Source: Ovis canadensis
Lineage: Eukaryota; Chordata; Mammalia; Artiodactyla; Bovidae
Reading direction: 5' to 3'
Assembly: GCF_042477335.2 (NCBI RefSeq)
Contig: NC_091251.1
Location: 87,559,501 to 87,623,500, forward strand
Length of the DNA stretch: 64,000 nt
In this document: positions 11,578 through 24,100 of the stretch, one piece after another
Layout: each line of letters starts with the position of its first letter
Numbering within the stretch: the stretch's first letter is position 1
The notes under the pieces: generated by a model
Told to the model about the DNA's origin: nothing
Seen by the model: the letters and a program-made list of their open reading frames with translations, nothing else
Database searches by the model: none
Translations under genes and position numbers: made by a program

Positions 11578-11775
11578 GGTAAGTGCATTATAAACATTAT
11601 TTCCTCTGCTTCTCACAATCACATTGTGAGGTTAAAGCTATTATTATCCTCGTTTTATATATGAGGACACTGAGCTGAGAGAAGTAACTTGCCCAAAATT
11701 AAAGTGACGAACAAGAGCCAGAATTTTGAACTCAGGCAAGCAGACTTCAGAACCCAAGAGTTAATACACTACAAC
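11578..11775 (+). mobile_element. MIR SINE
   Basis: It matches the MIR layout: CATTATAAACATTATTTCC, TATTATTATCCTCGTTTTA, GAGGACACTGAGCTGAGAG and AACTTGCCCAAAATTA. Confidence 0.75.
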
Positions 11776-13649
11776 TCTAATATTAGAGATCGAATTCAGC
11801 TCTCTTCAGTCCTAGCTCAGGGCTATCATCTGCTCTAGTCCGCTTTTTAAGTCTTTCTGAGTTGATAGCTTTGTGAGCTTTAGGCAATTCTTTGCTGAAG
11901 TGGTAGCTACTCTACAGATGGGATGAGCATATTAAGAATTTTAAAAACCGGGCCATTAATACCCTTGCCCTTGGGGCAAATTGTAAAGGGAGGAAAATAT
12001 CAAGCTCTCCCCATGGCAAGAGACAGAGGTGGCTTTTCACAGGACCAAGTCCTCAGCAGCTTCTCTGGCTTTGTGCTGGGCTGTCCTGAGTGCAGTGCCT
12101 TGAGGACCAATCACAGAGTAACCTGCAAGTGAACCGTGGTCACTTTGGTGACCTGGGGGACATACACTGGCTTCCTAGACACGCACACCGGAAGGAACTT
12201 AAGCCATGGCTTTCACTTGTTTCCCTTTAGCGAGCACAGCCTCCAGCCCAGGGGCTCTTACCTGGTTCTCCTTTTCAGGCAGCTGCTCCCAGTAACACCT
12301 CTTCCTCTCCACAGCTTGTCAGCGCACCAGCCAGGTTTCGATTTTCCCAGGTGAACCTGCTATCCTGTTGTGGCCTTTTTCTTCCAACTGGTTTATGGGA
12401 ATTTCGAGACGCCTAAAACTCAACTCCTTTTCCAGCCAATATCCTGGAGCCGGGGACTGGATCTCGGGGACACCACCTCTTCCAGGATGGCTCGACTGTT
12501 TGCTTCACCAACATGGCTACACCTGCAACTTGGTTCTAATGCCCACCCTGACCAAGGCCATTGTGTGTAATATGGAATCTATAATTGAAAGTCTGGATAT
12601 ACAAAGGGATGTAGTAAGGGGCAATAAAGGGGAAGGAAAGAAAGCACACTCACTTTGAAGGCTGAGGAAATCACCAGACTGCTCATTCCCTATTTTTTCT
12701 CCCTTATTCATGTCTCTTTTTGTCTTGAAAAGGAATGTCATTAATAAGCAGGATTCTGCTCTCTCCCTGCATCCTTGTTTTCCTTATTGGGATCATGGTT
12801 TTGGGAGTTGGCTTGTCACATCACAAAACACCTCTTATAAATATGAGTAAGAATGTATATAACTGAGTCACTTTGCCATATAGCAGAAATTAACACAACA
12901 TTGTAAAAATGCCTCTTAAAGAAACACAGTCCACCACCTGTCAACTCCCGTTAATCACAAGAGATGCTACAGATTCGACATCTAACAGATAGGAGCCCCG
13001 GCACCACCACTCTAAAGAGTGACAAATCAAAGGCCTGATTTGACTTCTCTCCCTCCCTTGGTCCAGGAGCAGCAGTATTTCCTGTCAACCAGACAGGAAA
13101 ACCATAGCTGAGCTGTATTCTGGCCATAAATCCTTTCTTTCAAGGTCAAACAAGTTCAGGCCAGGGTTGGTCCCTAGCCTGAGGAGAACTAACTGGATGC
13201 TGTTGAAGCCTCTTTGACTTCCAGCCCATAGCAGCCCTGCTGCCTCCTATTACTATGTTGGAACACTCTAGAAACTGGAAAGTCCTAGAGAATACCAGTC
13301 GCCCCTGGACTGGACATGACATTCATTACCAAAAGAAACCCAAACCCACAGCTCTGCACTACCAGTTCCCCAAGGGTCATCTATTTAGCTGGAGCTGGAT
13401 CCTGAATTGTTGCCCTGGATAACCCCATCCCTGTTGGATCTTTCAAAGCTTCCATGCAATGAGCAAAGTCACCACCACTGGTTTATCCACCCCCTGCCCT
13501 GTTCGGGCCAGGCTGAGTCCTTAAAACACAAAGGGAACCACTCCGGTTACGGTGGCTCCCAGCCTGCGGGCTCCTCTCTCAGGCCCCCACATGGGCCCAG
13601 TGGCCTCCACCATCTTGGCCTTTGCCAGGGCAAGAAGACACCACCACCA
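11776..13649. other. Intergenic between the converging genes; small L1 tail inside
   Basis: No exon is recognised. At about 12838-12912 there is a short sense L1 3'-end fragment (GAGTCACTTTGCCATATAGC followed by ATTAACACAACATTGTAAAA). The rest looks unique. The MAX transcript should end at its right edge. Confidence 0.4.
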
Positions 13650-13667
13650 AGAAGGATAAAATAAGTT

Positions 13668-13673
13668 TTTATT
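13668..13673 (-). terminator. MAX: MAX distal poly(A) signal AATAAA
   Basis: On the transcribed strand AATAAA is followed 10-35 nt later by a GT-rich stretch (TTGGTGGTGGTGTC), the expected downstream element. A second AATAAA lies upstream at 13744-13749. Cleavage is expected near 13640-13658. Confidence 0.7.
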
Positions 13674-14940
13674 TATAGTCTTATAGTAAAGGGGAAAGCC
13701 TTAACTTGCAAGACAATTCTTCAGCAGTATGTACAACATACTTTTTATTTCCATGGAATGGAATCAAACACGGACTGAGACTACAGAGTATACACTAGAA
13801 ATCAGCAAACGCCGGGAACAGAGTAGGAAAAAGACAAAGAAATGAGGCCGAAACACACAAAACCCTTCACTGGGATCTGCTGACCGCAGCCAGAACCAGG
13901 GCTGGATCACATAATGGGGACGGAAGGGGAGGGGCGGGCGAGGGTGGGGAGGGTCCGCACTGGGGTGCGGGTTTAGTACGAGGTGAACTGCTCTTGGTAT
14001 TTACATACAAAATCAGTTGGCTCTATTTCTTAGAAATACACACGGAAAGAAAGGAAGATTTGATCATTACTTCATGAATCTGTCGCTTTGCCATACCGAC
14101 ATCATCAGAGATAGGGACAATTCACTTGGGTTCAAATTTCAGTAGCAGGAAATAAATATCAAAACATCATCACTGGCCCTCAATACAAAACCTCTACCCA
14201 ACCCGATCCTCCCTCCTTGGCCCACCCACCCTCTGCCACCCCCTGGCAGCTCCTGTTGCACTGCTGCCGTCCCCTCACGCCACACAAGCGTCACACGGCC
14301 TCCCTAAAGCTAGCTGAGAGAAGCAGGAGTGAAACAGGCCGAGACTCTGTGCTGCAAATCTGTCCCCACTTCCTTTTATACCACAAACTTCTCCAAGGAT
14401 CTGGTCTTTCAATAGGAGCGATAAGTAGCCTTTTCAGGGGAAAAAAAAAAATCCTTAAAAAGAAGGGGGAATAATTCTGATTACTCCAAACTGGTCATCT
14501 TCTGAAAGTAGAGCAGTCCACAGATTCACAAAGTCTATCAAACAGAGGTGAGGATGGCCCAGAAGGAGAGGCCTGGGTGGGGCAGGAGTCCCCCGGGCAT
14601 GTGCCTGGAGGGGCTGGAGGAGCTGGTGGGTGGTCAGGACACCATGTGCTCAGAGGTCTGGCCGGCCGTCTGTCCTCCACAGAGAAAGCTGCCAAGTTGG
14701 GGTGTTTTGGTTTAAAAATTCCTGGTGGGGACAGGGAATCCCTGAAGGGAAACGTTAAAAAAAAAAAAAAAAGTGGAAACGGGGAAGGAGAACGAGAGCT
14801 GTTGTCCAAGAGCGTCTACGTAAAAATAAAATTTAAAAAAAAAATGAGAAAGAGGAAAAAAAAAACAAAGAGTCTCTTAAATGGTTCTGAGAGTTCTAAA
14901 GATGAACTGAAAGGAGGATGAGACGACGGAGGAGACAGTT

Positions 14941-14946
14941 TTTATT
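14941..14946 (-). terminator. MAX: Possible proximal poly(A) signal in MAX
   Basis: A perfect AATAAA on the transcribed strand sits 21 nt after the stop codon. If used, it would give an mRNA with a 3' UTR of only about 40-50 nt, without the regulatory content of the long UTR. The downstream sequence is pyrimidine-rich rather than strongly GU-rich, so its use is uncertain. Confidence 0.35.
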
Positions 14947-14966
14947 GCTGGCCTGCCCCGTGGAGC

Positions 14967-15154
14967 TTAGCTGGCCTCCATCCGGAGCTTCTTCCTGCTT
15001 TGGGGCTCTTCGGGCTCCGACTCCGAGCTGGAGTCCGAGCCCCCATCGAAGGCAGAGATGGTGCTGCCCTTGGCGTTGGTGTAGAGGCTGCTGTCTGAGG
15101 AGGGGTAGTTGGTCTGCAGTTGGGCACTCGACCTCGCCTTCTCCAGTGCACGGA
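14967..15154 (-). CDS. MAX: MAX exon 5, coding part (residues 99-160)
   Basis: The acceptor is TTTCAG at 15155-15160. The first two bases complete the Val99 codon begun in exon 4. The exon encodes the end of the zipper (R-A-L-E-K-A), a Ser/Thr-rich linker, the acidic S-S-S-E-S-E-P-E-E block and the basic R-K-K-L-R tail, stopping at TAA 14967-14969. One linker position reads S-S-D-S-S where I recall S-S-D-N-S in human. Confidence 0.97.
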
Positions 15155-18100
15155 CTGAAAGGCAACCAAGCGAGCGGGTTACAGCCTTCTGGAGACTAGG
15201 GGAGGAACTGAGTCTTGGGTTGGGGTCCAGCCTGTTCTTCCGAGGGCATGCTGGCCCCTGAGGCTCAGGGTGGCTCATAAGTAACTCCCTTCCGCTGGCT
15301 GGCCCACCTGCACACTCCCACTTCCCTTTGCCTTTCCCAGCCAGACACGAGTGCTCAGTGGATACGGCCAGCCACTCTGCAAGGCCACCCAACCCTGAAG
15401 AGAAGGCGTGTGAGGTCACCATCCTGCCGTGGAAGCCCAGTACAGAGAGAGGAACACGAGCTCGCTGCGGGACCCAGCAGTGCAGTAACAGTGCAGCTGG
15501 CCCAGCAATGCCTGGCTCCACAAGGGTGTGAGGGTCACACATTAGCAGGGAAGGATGACAGAAGATGTACCAGCCAAAGAAAAGTTTTGGCTTAGCTCTC
15601 ATGTACAAGATCCACTTGGAAAGACAAGCTGGACACTTGGAAGCAAGTCACCAATACACAGAGTACCTGGGTTTTCCAACACGGAGCCCCTACATGCAGG
15701 CTGCTTGGCCCGGTAACCAACCCGCTGCCGCCTCCCACTGCCCATCCCTCGGTTCAGCTCGTCTTGAGCCTGGAAGGTCAACCCATTTATTTTGGTTTAG
15801 TTTATTTTATTTGAGATGTTCTAACCCAGATGGTTACTTGCATTTCCTTTTACTTGCATCTTCCATGAGGGAGGAAGAGAAGTGAATTCCCCAGGAACAA
15901 AGAACTTGATCAGCTCTCGCTTTCCCCTGTGGTTGTAGGAAAAGGCGGGTGTGAGCATTGGAGAACAGCATGGGCCTGGCCCATGGGCTGCCCTGAGTGG
16001 ACTACCGTTGACACGGGGAGCGCTCACTGTCCCTGAACACCTGGAGTCTCTGGCGCTTACACAGCACACTCCAATCCAAGGACCTCACAGCTCTTTTGAG
16101 GCACCTGAGGCCAGCTGCGATCTCTACTACCAGTGCAACACTTGAGCCCCAAGAAGGGGAGAGCGAGCAGGTCAGAAAAAAGAATCCAGATGGCTAAGCC
16201 TTAGACTCCACTGTTCCCTCACCAAGGGCTCAGGTCCTTCCTCAGGATGGCTACACTCGACTACAGGCCCAAGCAGCAGGGCTGCAGCTGCTCAGGAGCA
16301 TGGCTCCGTCACTGGTTCTGACTCTGCAGGCCCCGGCGTGAGGCCCTGACCTGGCTGGCGCACAGCAGGGCCAGCTGCCCCACGAGCTCCACTGCTCACC
16401 TTGCTGCTCCAGGAGAGCATTCTGCCGCTTGAGGTCATCAATATCTTGCTGGTGTGTGTGGTTTTTCCTTCGCATATACTGGATATACTCTGTGGCTTTG
16501 TCTAGGATTTGGGCCCGGGATGCCTGTTGCAATATGAGAAAAAGCAGAGGGGACAAAATAAAGACCTAGTCCATGCAGCAAGGAAACCATTCCTTTCAGC
16601 AAAGGCCACGTGAGGGGACAGAAGTAGGAGGGGAAGGGCACGAAGCACTAAGTGCTGTAGAGAATCTTCTTTATGCCGGTCAAGGCACCAGCTGCTTTCC
16701 ACAGCTTACCTCACTGGCACTCTAAGAAAGGTGGTTCCACTAGGAACCCGAGTCTCAGAGAAGTTTACTGGTTTATTCAAAATCACCAGCTAAAGGGTGT
16801 AGAGTCTGGATTCAAACTCAGCTCTGTCTCAACCCTGAACTTGTTTCCCAGCCAGCCTCTTTGGTTCTTTAGGTTGCTTTCACATCTTCGGCCAGGCTGT
16901 TCTGAAAAAATTAAACTACTACTTAACTGAGAGCTAAGGTCACTCACTCTCTGCTGGGCCTAGCTATAGGCAGCTGGTCCAGAAAGACAAAATCAAGATC
17001 TCAGCTGGAGCTGGCTCAGGATGGGGATGGGTACAAAGGTTTTCATCAAGGTCTGAGACTTCAGACAAGTACTCAGATTGTTGTTAACTAGTTCCAACTA
17101 AGCCATGTGACCGAGTCACTATTTCAACCTCTCTGGCTAAAGAGAAGTTTGTGAAAGCTGTCAGAGCTTGGTGTCAACACAGGAAGGGCATGAGATTGGG
17201 CCATTTCAGGAAGCAACCACACCTTTACCACGGCTGAGGGTAGCCTAGGGACTGCCCTGTAGAGGAACAAGTTAATGAGCTAATAAAATGGATGTCAGGT
17301 TACTTGAATCCTGGAGGTCAAACTTGTCTGGGAGATTCCCTGCAGGGTTGCAAACATGGCCTGAGTTACTCATGACCAAGCAGTCAACTGACTGAACTGG
17401 CAGAATGGTACAAGGCCCAGAGAACAGAAGCCCGAGACAAGTTAGTCTAGTGGCTGAAGTCCGGCAGTCATGCCACTGAGACTCCTGAGCAGGAGCAAAG
17501 CTTCTGAAATGGCAAAGAAAACAGCCACACTTGGGCGAGCAAAACTATACCCACTTGTAGTAAACCCTGACAATCGCAACTCATAGACTCCAGCACGGCC
17601 GGGTATCAGAGAGGTTTGGAAGACCCAGGTTGATTCACCCGTTCTCCCAAGCACTAGAGTCTCCAGGCTTTCCTCTTATGGCATCCTTAAGGCAATTTCC
17701 TCAAAAGGAAACTGTTCATATTCAACCATTTTTATCTGGTGTGAATTATGTGTCAGGCACAGAGCAGACACTGTGGGGAAACAAAATGTATTAGTCATGG
17801 CCTCTTTGCCCAGATGCTTACTTACTATCTAGTTGAGGAGATAAACATATCTATATACAGACAAATCACAGGGCAGTACCAACAAGCGTAACTTGAGTGG
17901 TACAGATTACAAAGGCCACGGGAAGGACGGCTTTTGGCCGGGGTGGTCACCTTGTGTGTGCCAGGAATTAGCCTTGGCTCTGCACACAAAGGCTCCCGTC
18001 TGAACCAGTGGGTCAGGGTGGGTTAGACTGAGGCGGAATTTGTGAAAAAGGGTTGCTCTGGGCACGGAGAACAGCGTAGACAAGGGCATGAGGGTGGAGA

Positions 18101-21100
18101 CAGGACCAGGTCTCCATCTTCAGTTGAGTATGTCAGCTGATGGAGAGAAAGTGAGGGCACCTACCAGTGGGGGGTGGGGGGCAGGGCACGCAACTCTCGT
18201 TACAAGGCCACTTCAGAGGCTGTTTCCCATTTCTGCCAAAGGAGACTTATTAGGGTTAATTACTGGGTGATAAAACGGGGGCCGGGGAAAGGGCACATAT
18301 TTAGAAGGGACTAATTAAAATACCCTGCCTCTCTGGATGCTAGAGAGGGGATTAAGAATATGTATAGTCAGGATAGGTGGCAGGATGGCAGGGTGGGGAG
18401 AAAAGCTTAGGAATCCAGCAGACGGGTGCCTCCAGAGTCCTGTCCCTAAGGTGCTCTGGGACCGCAGACACAGTCTTTCTCGCAGGGTTATTTCTTATCT
18501 GACAAGAAACTCTCTAACCCCACTGAGCCTTCCAAATTCTATGCATTCCATCACTGATCTAATTGCCATGCATATTTGTATCACAGCCTCTCTTTAAATT
18601 TGCTGTTGTTTCCCCGACTAACTGTTGCTCCCAGAATGCAACATTAACCTCATTTAACTCTGCATTCGTTATCTAGCACAAGAGAAAAAAGCAAAATCTC
18701 TGAACAGGAGAGCACTTGCAAATGCTTAGTGATAATTTTTAACAAATGACCACACTGAGTAGCGGCCTGAGTGCTACCACTTTCTTCTTCACATGTTCAT
18801 ACATGAAATCACGAGGTGTTCATACATGAAATCACGAGGTGTTCATACATGAAATCACGAAGTGAAACGTGAGCCGTGAGCATAGCGCAAAAAACCAAAG
18901 AGAAAGATGCCACAAGAGATGGGAAGTCTTTCTACTTCAGGGTATTTTCTGGATGAAAATACAATTCATAGCTGCTCAGAAAACGGAATGTATTGGGATC
19001 AAGAGGCCTCCATTGAAGGAGAGATTGGAATTAACCCAGCACCCTCTAGAATGCTAACAAGCACCGCCCTTCTTCCATACCCACCCCTTGCTAAGCAGAA
19101 GTACCCAGGCCACTTCAGGTTGTCCCTGACCCCCCCCTTAGCAAGTTCAAAAGCATGGTTCAGTTAACTTTATTTTGCCTTCTCCAGTGTTCTCAACAAG
19201 AAGTAAAATCCCACAAGAAAAAATTTGAAGTACAAATGACAGAATTCCCCCAAATTTACAAGTGCATGAAGTCCACAGGGAAGAAAAAGCAAAAGGTTGA
19301 AGGTAGAACAGGACAGACTCATTGAAAACCCCCTCTCTACAAAGTAACCCCCTAGTTTAACAAACCATACAAGATCATGTGACCGGCCACAGGGGGAAGG
19401 TGTGGGCAGGACCTTGCCTTTATGAATTTATACTATGAACAGTAAACATGAAGCCTGCAAGAATCCTGGGCCTCATGGCCTGGACTATGGAGTGGCCCTG
19501 GGCTTTCGGTTTCTGTTTTCTAAACAGTGCCCAGTTGCTGAGCCGGCAGTCTTCCTGTGAGTGTCCCTGAGCAGATAACGCTTGGTAGGATCAACATGTC
19601 CATAGACGAACTGTTGCCTTTGGGTATCCAGGAAGGATCTGAATAAATAATCTTTCCTGCTAGTTTTTACAGTTAGAAGGCACTAATTCTTATTCTGCCT
19701 TTCCTAGCAGAAACAGAACCCTTCAATGGTCTGGGCAATCCCAGCACAGGAGGGTCTGTGGCTGTGGGACCGAAGCAGCACTGGGTCTTCTGGATAGCTG
19801 TGTGAGTTAATGCACAGCAACTGAGGCTTCTCTTTCCCTCTGGGAGCCACGTGAAAGGACACTGGACACCCTTGCCAGATGGTGTTCCAGAGCCATGGCT
19901 GCACACAGCAGTATCAATGATGAGGATAATGGCAGCATCTGAGGACTTACACAACGTCAGGTACTCTTACACAACCTTCTGATGTGTTCAGTTCAGTTCA
20001 GTTGCTCAGTCGTGCCCAACTTTTTGTGACGCCATGGACTGCAGCACGCCAAGCCTCCCTGTCCATCACCAACTCCCAGAGTTGACTCAAACTCATGTTC
20101 ATTGAGTCGGTGATGCCATCCAGCCATCTCATCCTCTGTCGTCCTCTTTTCTTCCTGCCTTTAATCTTTCCCAGCATTAGGGTCTTTTCAAATGAGTCAG
20201 TTCTTCGCATTAGGTGGACAAAGTACTGGAGCTTCAGCTTCAACATCAGTCTTTCCAACGAATATTCAGGATTGATCTCCTTTAGGATGGACTGGTTGGA
20301 TCTCCTTGCAGTCTGAGGGACTCTCAAGAGTCTTCTCCACCACCACAGTTCAAAAGCATCAATTCTTCAGCGCTCAGCTTTCTTCATAGTCCAACCCTCA
20401 CATCCATACACGACCACTGGAAAAACCATAGCCTTGACTAGATGGACCTTTGTTGCATTAGTTCTGATGTGTTAGTTTCCCTATTTTATACATGAGGAAA
20501 CTGAGGCACAGAGTTGTAACTTGTCTGATGTTAAATAACCAGTAGGTAATATAGTCAAGATTTGAACCCAGGCCTCTAGGACACCCTTATTTTGGGACCA
20601 GAGAGGAGGCTGTGGAACTAAGGAAGAAGATCAATGAAATCTGGAGAGTCAGAGCAGGAAAACAAGGACTACAAAAGAATTGCCCAATTTGTCTATAAGG
20701 ACATCAGTGAAGAGCCTGGTGAGGGTGGTTTCCTTAAAGAAGTGAGTTTAGGCAAATCATCCTCACATAGGTCAATGGGTGCAAAAGTGACTTGAAGCTG
20801 AAGCAAAGATGAAGACTCGTTTTTACAATGAGGTTGAAAAAGTAAGAAATGGAAAAAAAGAGTAGTGTATAATAATAGCAGCATAGAAGGAAGATTGTTT
20901 TTCTTTTTCTTTGAGAGGCAAGTGAAACCCAAAAGGTCTCTTAGCAGAGAGGCAGCAAATACAGAGGGAAAGCCAGAACATGCAAGCTAGCTTGAAGAGA
21001 ACTGAGTGAACTCGGGCCATGGCTAAGAGGAGATGCGGGCTCCCCACACTGCTCTGGCTTTATCACCTAAGAGGAGAAAACTAAAATGGATAGTGGAGAC

Positions 21101-24100
21101 AGCCCAGCGTGGCTCAGGGGCCCAGCGGTTCCTGCCTCCTCCTGCTCGTCTGCAGCTGCTTGCCTGTTTGCATCTGTGCCCCGAGCAGCGAGGAGATGGA
21201 GAAAAAGGCCACCCCAGCCTCCAAAGGCGCCCACTTGAACAGAACTCTGTTTGGGAACAGAGTACACTCACCTTGTATGCTGTGGCAAGAATCAACTACG
21301 TATTTCACCAGAGGCCCCAAACCCAACAGTTTGATTCTAATCTGTACCTTTTAAAGGTCCCAAATGATTCTTGAAGTACTTAACAATGATGTTTAAAATG
21401 ACATCCATGGTTATTAAATTCCAGTTAAGGAAGTGGCTCTCAAAATTTTTCATACAGGGCAAGAGTCCCATACATTCCTGGAGCTGTACATCTTTGTGTT
21501 TGTGTGTGTTTGTGTATCAGTCCAAGTTGTTTTAGAAAGCAGGTGGGGAAAGGTGAGGAAGAGAAGACTAGTACTAGACTGTTAACAACAGAAATGTCAT
21601 TGCTGTTCCCTAGGGTCCTAATGCTGATCTAAGAAACAGTCATCTTTGCTGAATTTATCATTTTTTTCCTCCTGTCAAAATCAGATCCTACTGGGCTGAT
21701 GCGACAGTTGCCCTGTTCTCCTAAGAACCAAAACCCCATATCCTGGGGAATGAAAAACCACTGGCTGATTTAGCAACTGACATGTTTTATTTTGCACTAG
21801 TTATTTTAAAGAAAATAAAACCATTATTTTCTGAAACCTGCACAAACTTTTACATATGGTAAAGAAAGGGAGGGCTAGGGCAAAGCTGATATATATTTTC
21901 AACTGATTAAGCCATTTTCTGGAAACAAAAATTAAACAGGCAATAAATTTGGGTCTGCAGTAAACTAGTTCATTCCAAAATGGAACCACCATCAGTGCCA
22001 ACAAGGGAGGCTAGAAGGCTGTGGGGTCAGAACCAGCACAGCCGTGTGGCCCCTCCAAGGTCTCCTGTGCCTAGCCCAAGGGACCATGTTCTTGATTACT
22101 AGAGGAGGCAAAGGTATCACACTCCATAAAGGACCTAGTTAAAGCTGGGAGCCAGACATCTGTTTCAGGGTCAACACAAGTCACGTTTCACTCTATATGC
22201 TTTTATCTTGGGCCCTTGGCAGTTTGAAATGAAGGTGTGACACTGTCCCATCCAACTTTGATCATGTGGGACAGGAGCACAGGGCTCCTCCAAAGAGGAA
22301 ATACAGCTAGTAAATAAACATGTGGAAAAGGACTTACTCTCACAGGCAACAGACAAAACACAAAATTAATTACTATCTTTGGCTTACTAAATTAGTCACC
22401 CCCTTCAAAAAAAAAAAAATCCAGTGATGGCAAAATCGGTACTCTCAAAACAATACCAAAAGACTAATCTTTAGAATTTACTTGAAAATGAAAAGAAAAA
22501 ACACATGAAAACTACCCTCCTGGAAAGCGTTTTGGCAACATACAGCAAAAAATCAGGTGTTTTTACCACTAGACCCAACAACCCAACTTGCAGGAATCTA
22601 TTTTATGGAAATAGCCACATGCACCAGGATGTGCATCACTACATTATTTGTTGAGTTGAAAAACTGGAGGAAACCAAAATGGTCCAAAGAAACATGCCTG
22701 ATGTCTATATATGAACATTCTGTCACTTGGGGAAAGGACATGTTATGTGAAAGCAACAAACTATGGCCTTTACCCATGTGAAGCGTGCATACGAAAAGGC
22801 CAGGAGCAGACCTCTTTACTCCTGCTTCTGAGACTCCATCAGCAGACACATGGATTTAATAACAGCAGCTTTGGGGAGAGAGGGAAGAGCAGCCACCTTT
22901 GTGTGACATCCACTTGGAGATGTCCAACTTCGGTCATATTAATATGGGGTATGGGATGGGAGAGTGTCCACCGTCTGGTACAACAGCCACTAGCCATGTG
23001 TGGCTAATGAGTACTGAAATGTGACTAGTCTGTACTGAGAAGTGCTGTAAGTATAAAACATACTGGATTATAAAACAGTGCAAGAAAATAATATAAAATC
23101 CCATTAGTAATTCTTAACATATTGATTACATATGGAAGTCATACTTATTTTTGTGTTGTAATACTTGCTCAGTCCTATCTGACTCTTTGTGACTGTAGCC
23201 CACCAGGCTCCTCTGTCTATGAAACTGGTGGTATTGGTTTCCAGGCCAGAATACTGGAGTGGGTCGACATTCCCTTCTCCAGGGGATCTTCCCAACCCAG
23301 GGACTGAACCTGGGTCTCCTGCGCTGCAGACAGATTCTTTAATGTTTGAGCCACCCAGGAAGCATAAATAAAACATACTATTAAAATTAATTTTATCTAC
23401 TATTTTTGTTTTTTTACTATGTCAACTAGAAAATTTAGTTGTATTTAAACTAAATTATATTTCAAATGTATTTGTGGCTTACATTGAACTTTCACTGGAC
23501 ACCACTTATCTAAGAATCTTAGAATAAAGCAAAGGTTGTAGTTTTATTATAGGAATGGAAGGGCTGTTCCTTTTCTTCCCATTTTCCCACAGTTTTTTGC
23601 AACTTTATTAGAAGGGAAAAAAGAAAAAACATGCTAGAGGGAAGGCCTAGTAAGCAATTCCTATCCTTTCAAGTTGCTGAGTTTCATGGCTCTACAGTAC
23701 GTAGTGAGCCCTCTAGCACTGTGTAGCACAGACTTCCAGAAGGATGGACAAAGTTCCTGCCCTCAGGGAGTGCACCCTTCAGTTAGGTGACAAGATTGTT
23801 ACACACACAAAAAAGGAAGACAGAGGAGAGGCCCTATGAAGGTCCACTGGGGTGTCAGGGACCGTGATATCCAGGGTTCTCAAGGTGGTGAGGCATTTGA
23901 TGTGGGCCGTGACAACGGGCAGGTGGAGACTGACTGGCAGGGAGAAAAGCAGGAAGGCACAAAAGCAGGAAACGCAGGGAGCTGGGGAGTCCTTGAAGTG
24001 GGTCTCCTCATTGTGAAACCCCAGTGTCATCTGGGTGGTGAGGCTGGAGTTGGGACCTTGGTGGAAGGAAAGAATTCAGATAAGCCTGAGGATGACATTC

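Larger units (their letters stand above)
13650..14966 (-). other. MAX: MAX 3' UTR
   Basis: About 1.3 kb lies between the MAX stop codon and the distal AATAAA. It is free of recognisable interspersed repeats and holds several long T tracts on the transcribed strand (A runs at 14440-14450, 14757-14772 and 14860-14870 on the plus strand). The length fits a full mRNA of roughly 2 kb. The 3' boundary is inferred from the poly(A) signal and is accurate to about 15 nt at best. Confidence 0.75.

Noticed and set aside
14967-15608. 213-codon open frame on the minus strand taken as one gene
   Set aside because: Only its last 62 codons are MAX exon 5; the upstream part is intron 4 beyond a clear TTTCAG acceptor.
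18794-18862. Short regular repeats resembling a CRISPR array
   Set aside because: Copies are directly adjacent with no spacers and the genome is mammalian; it is a minisatellite.
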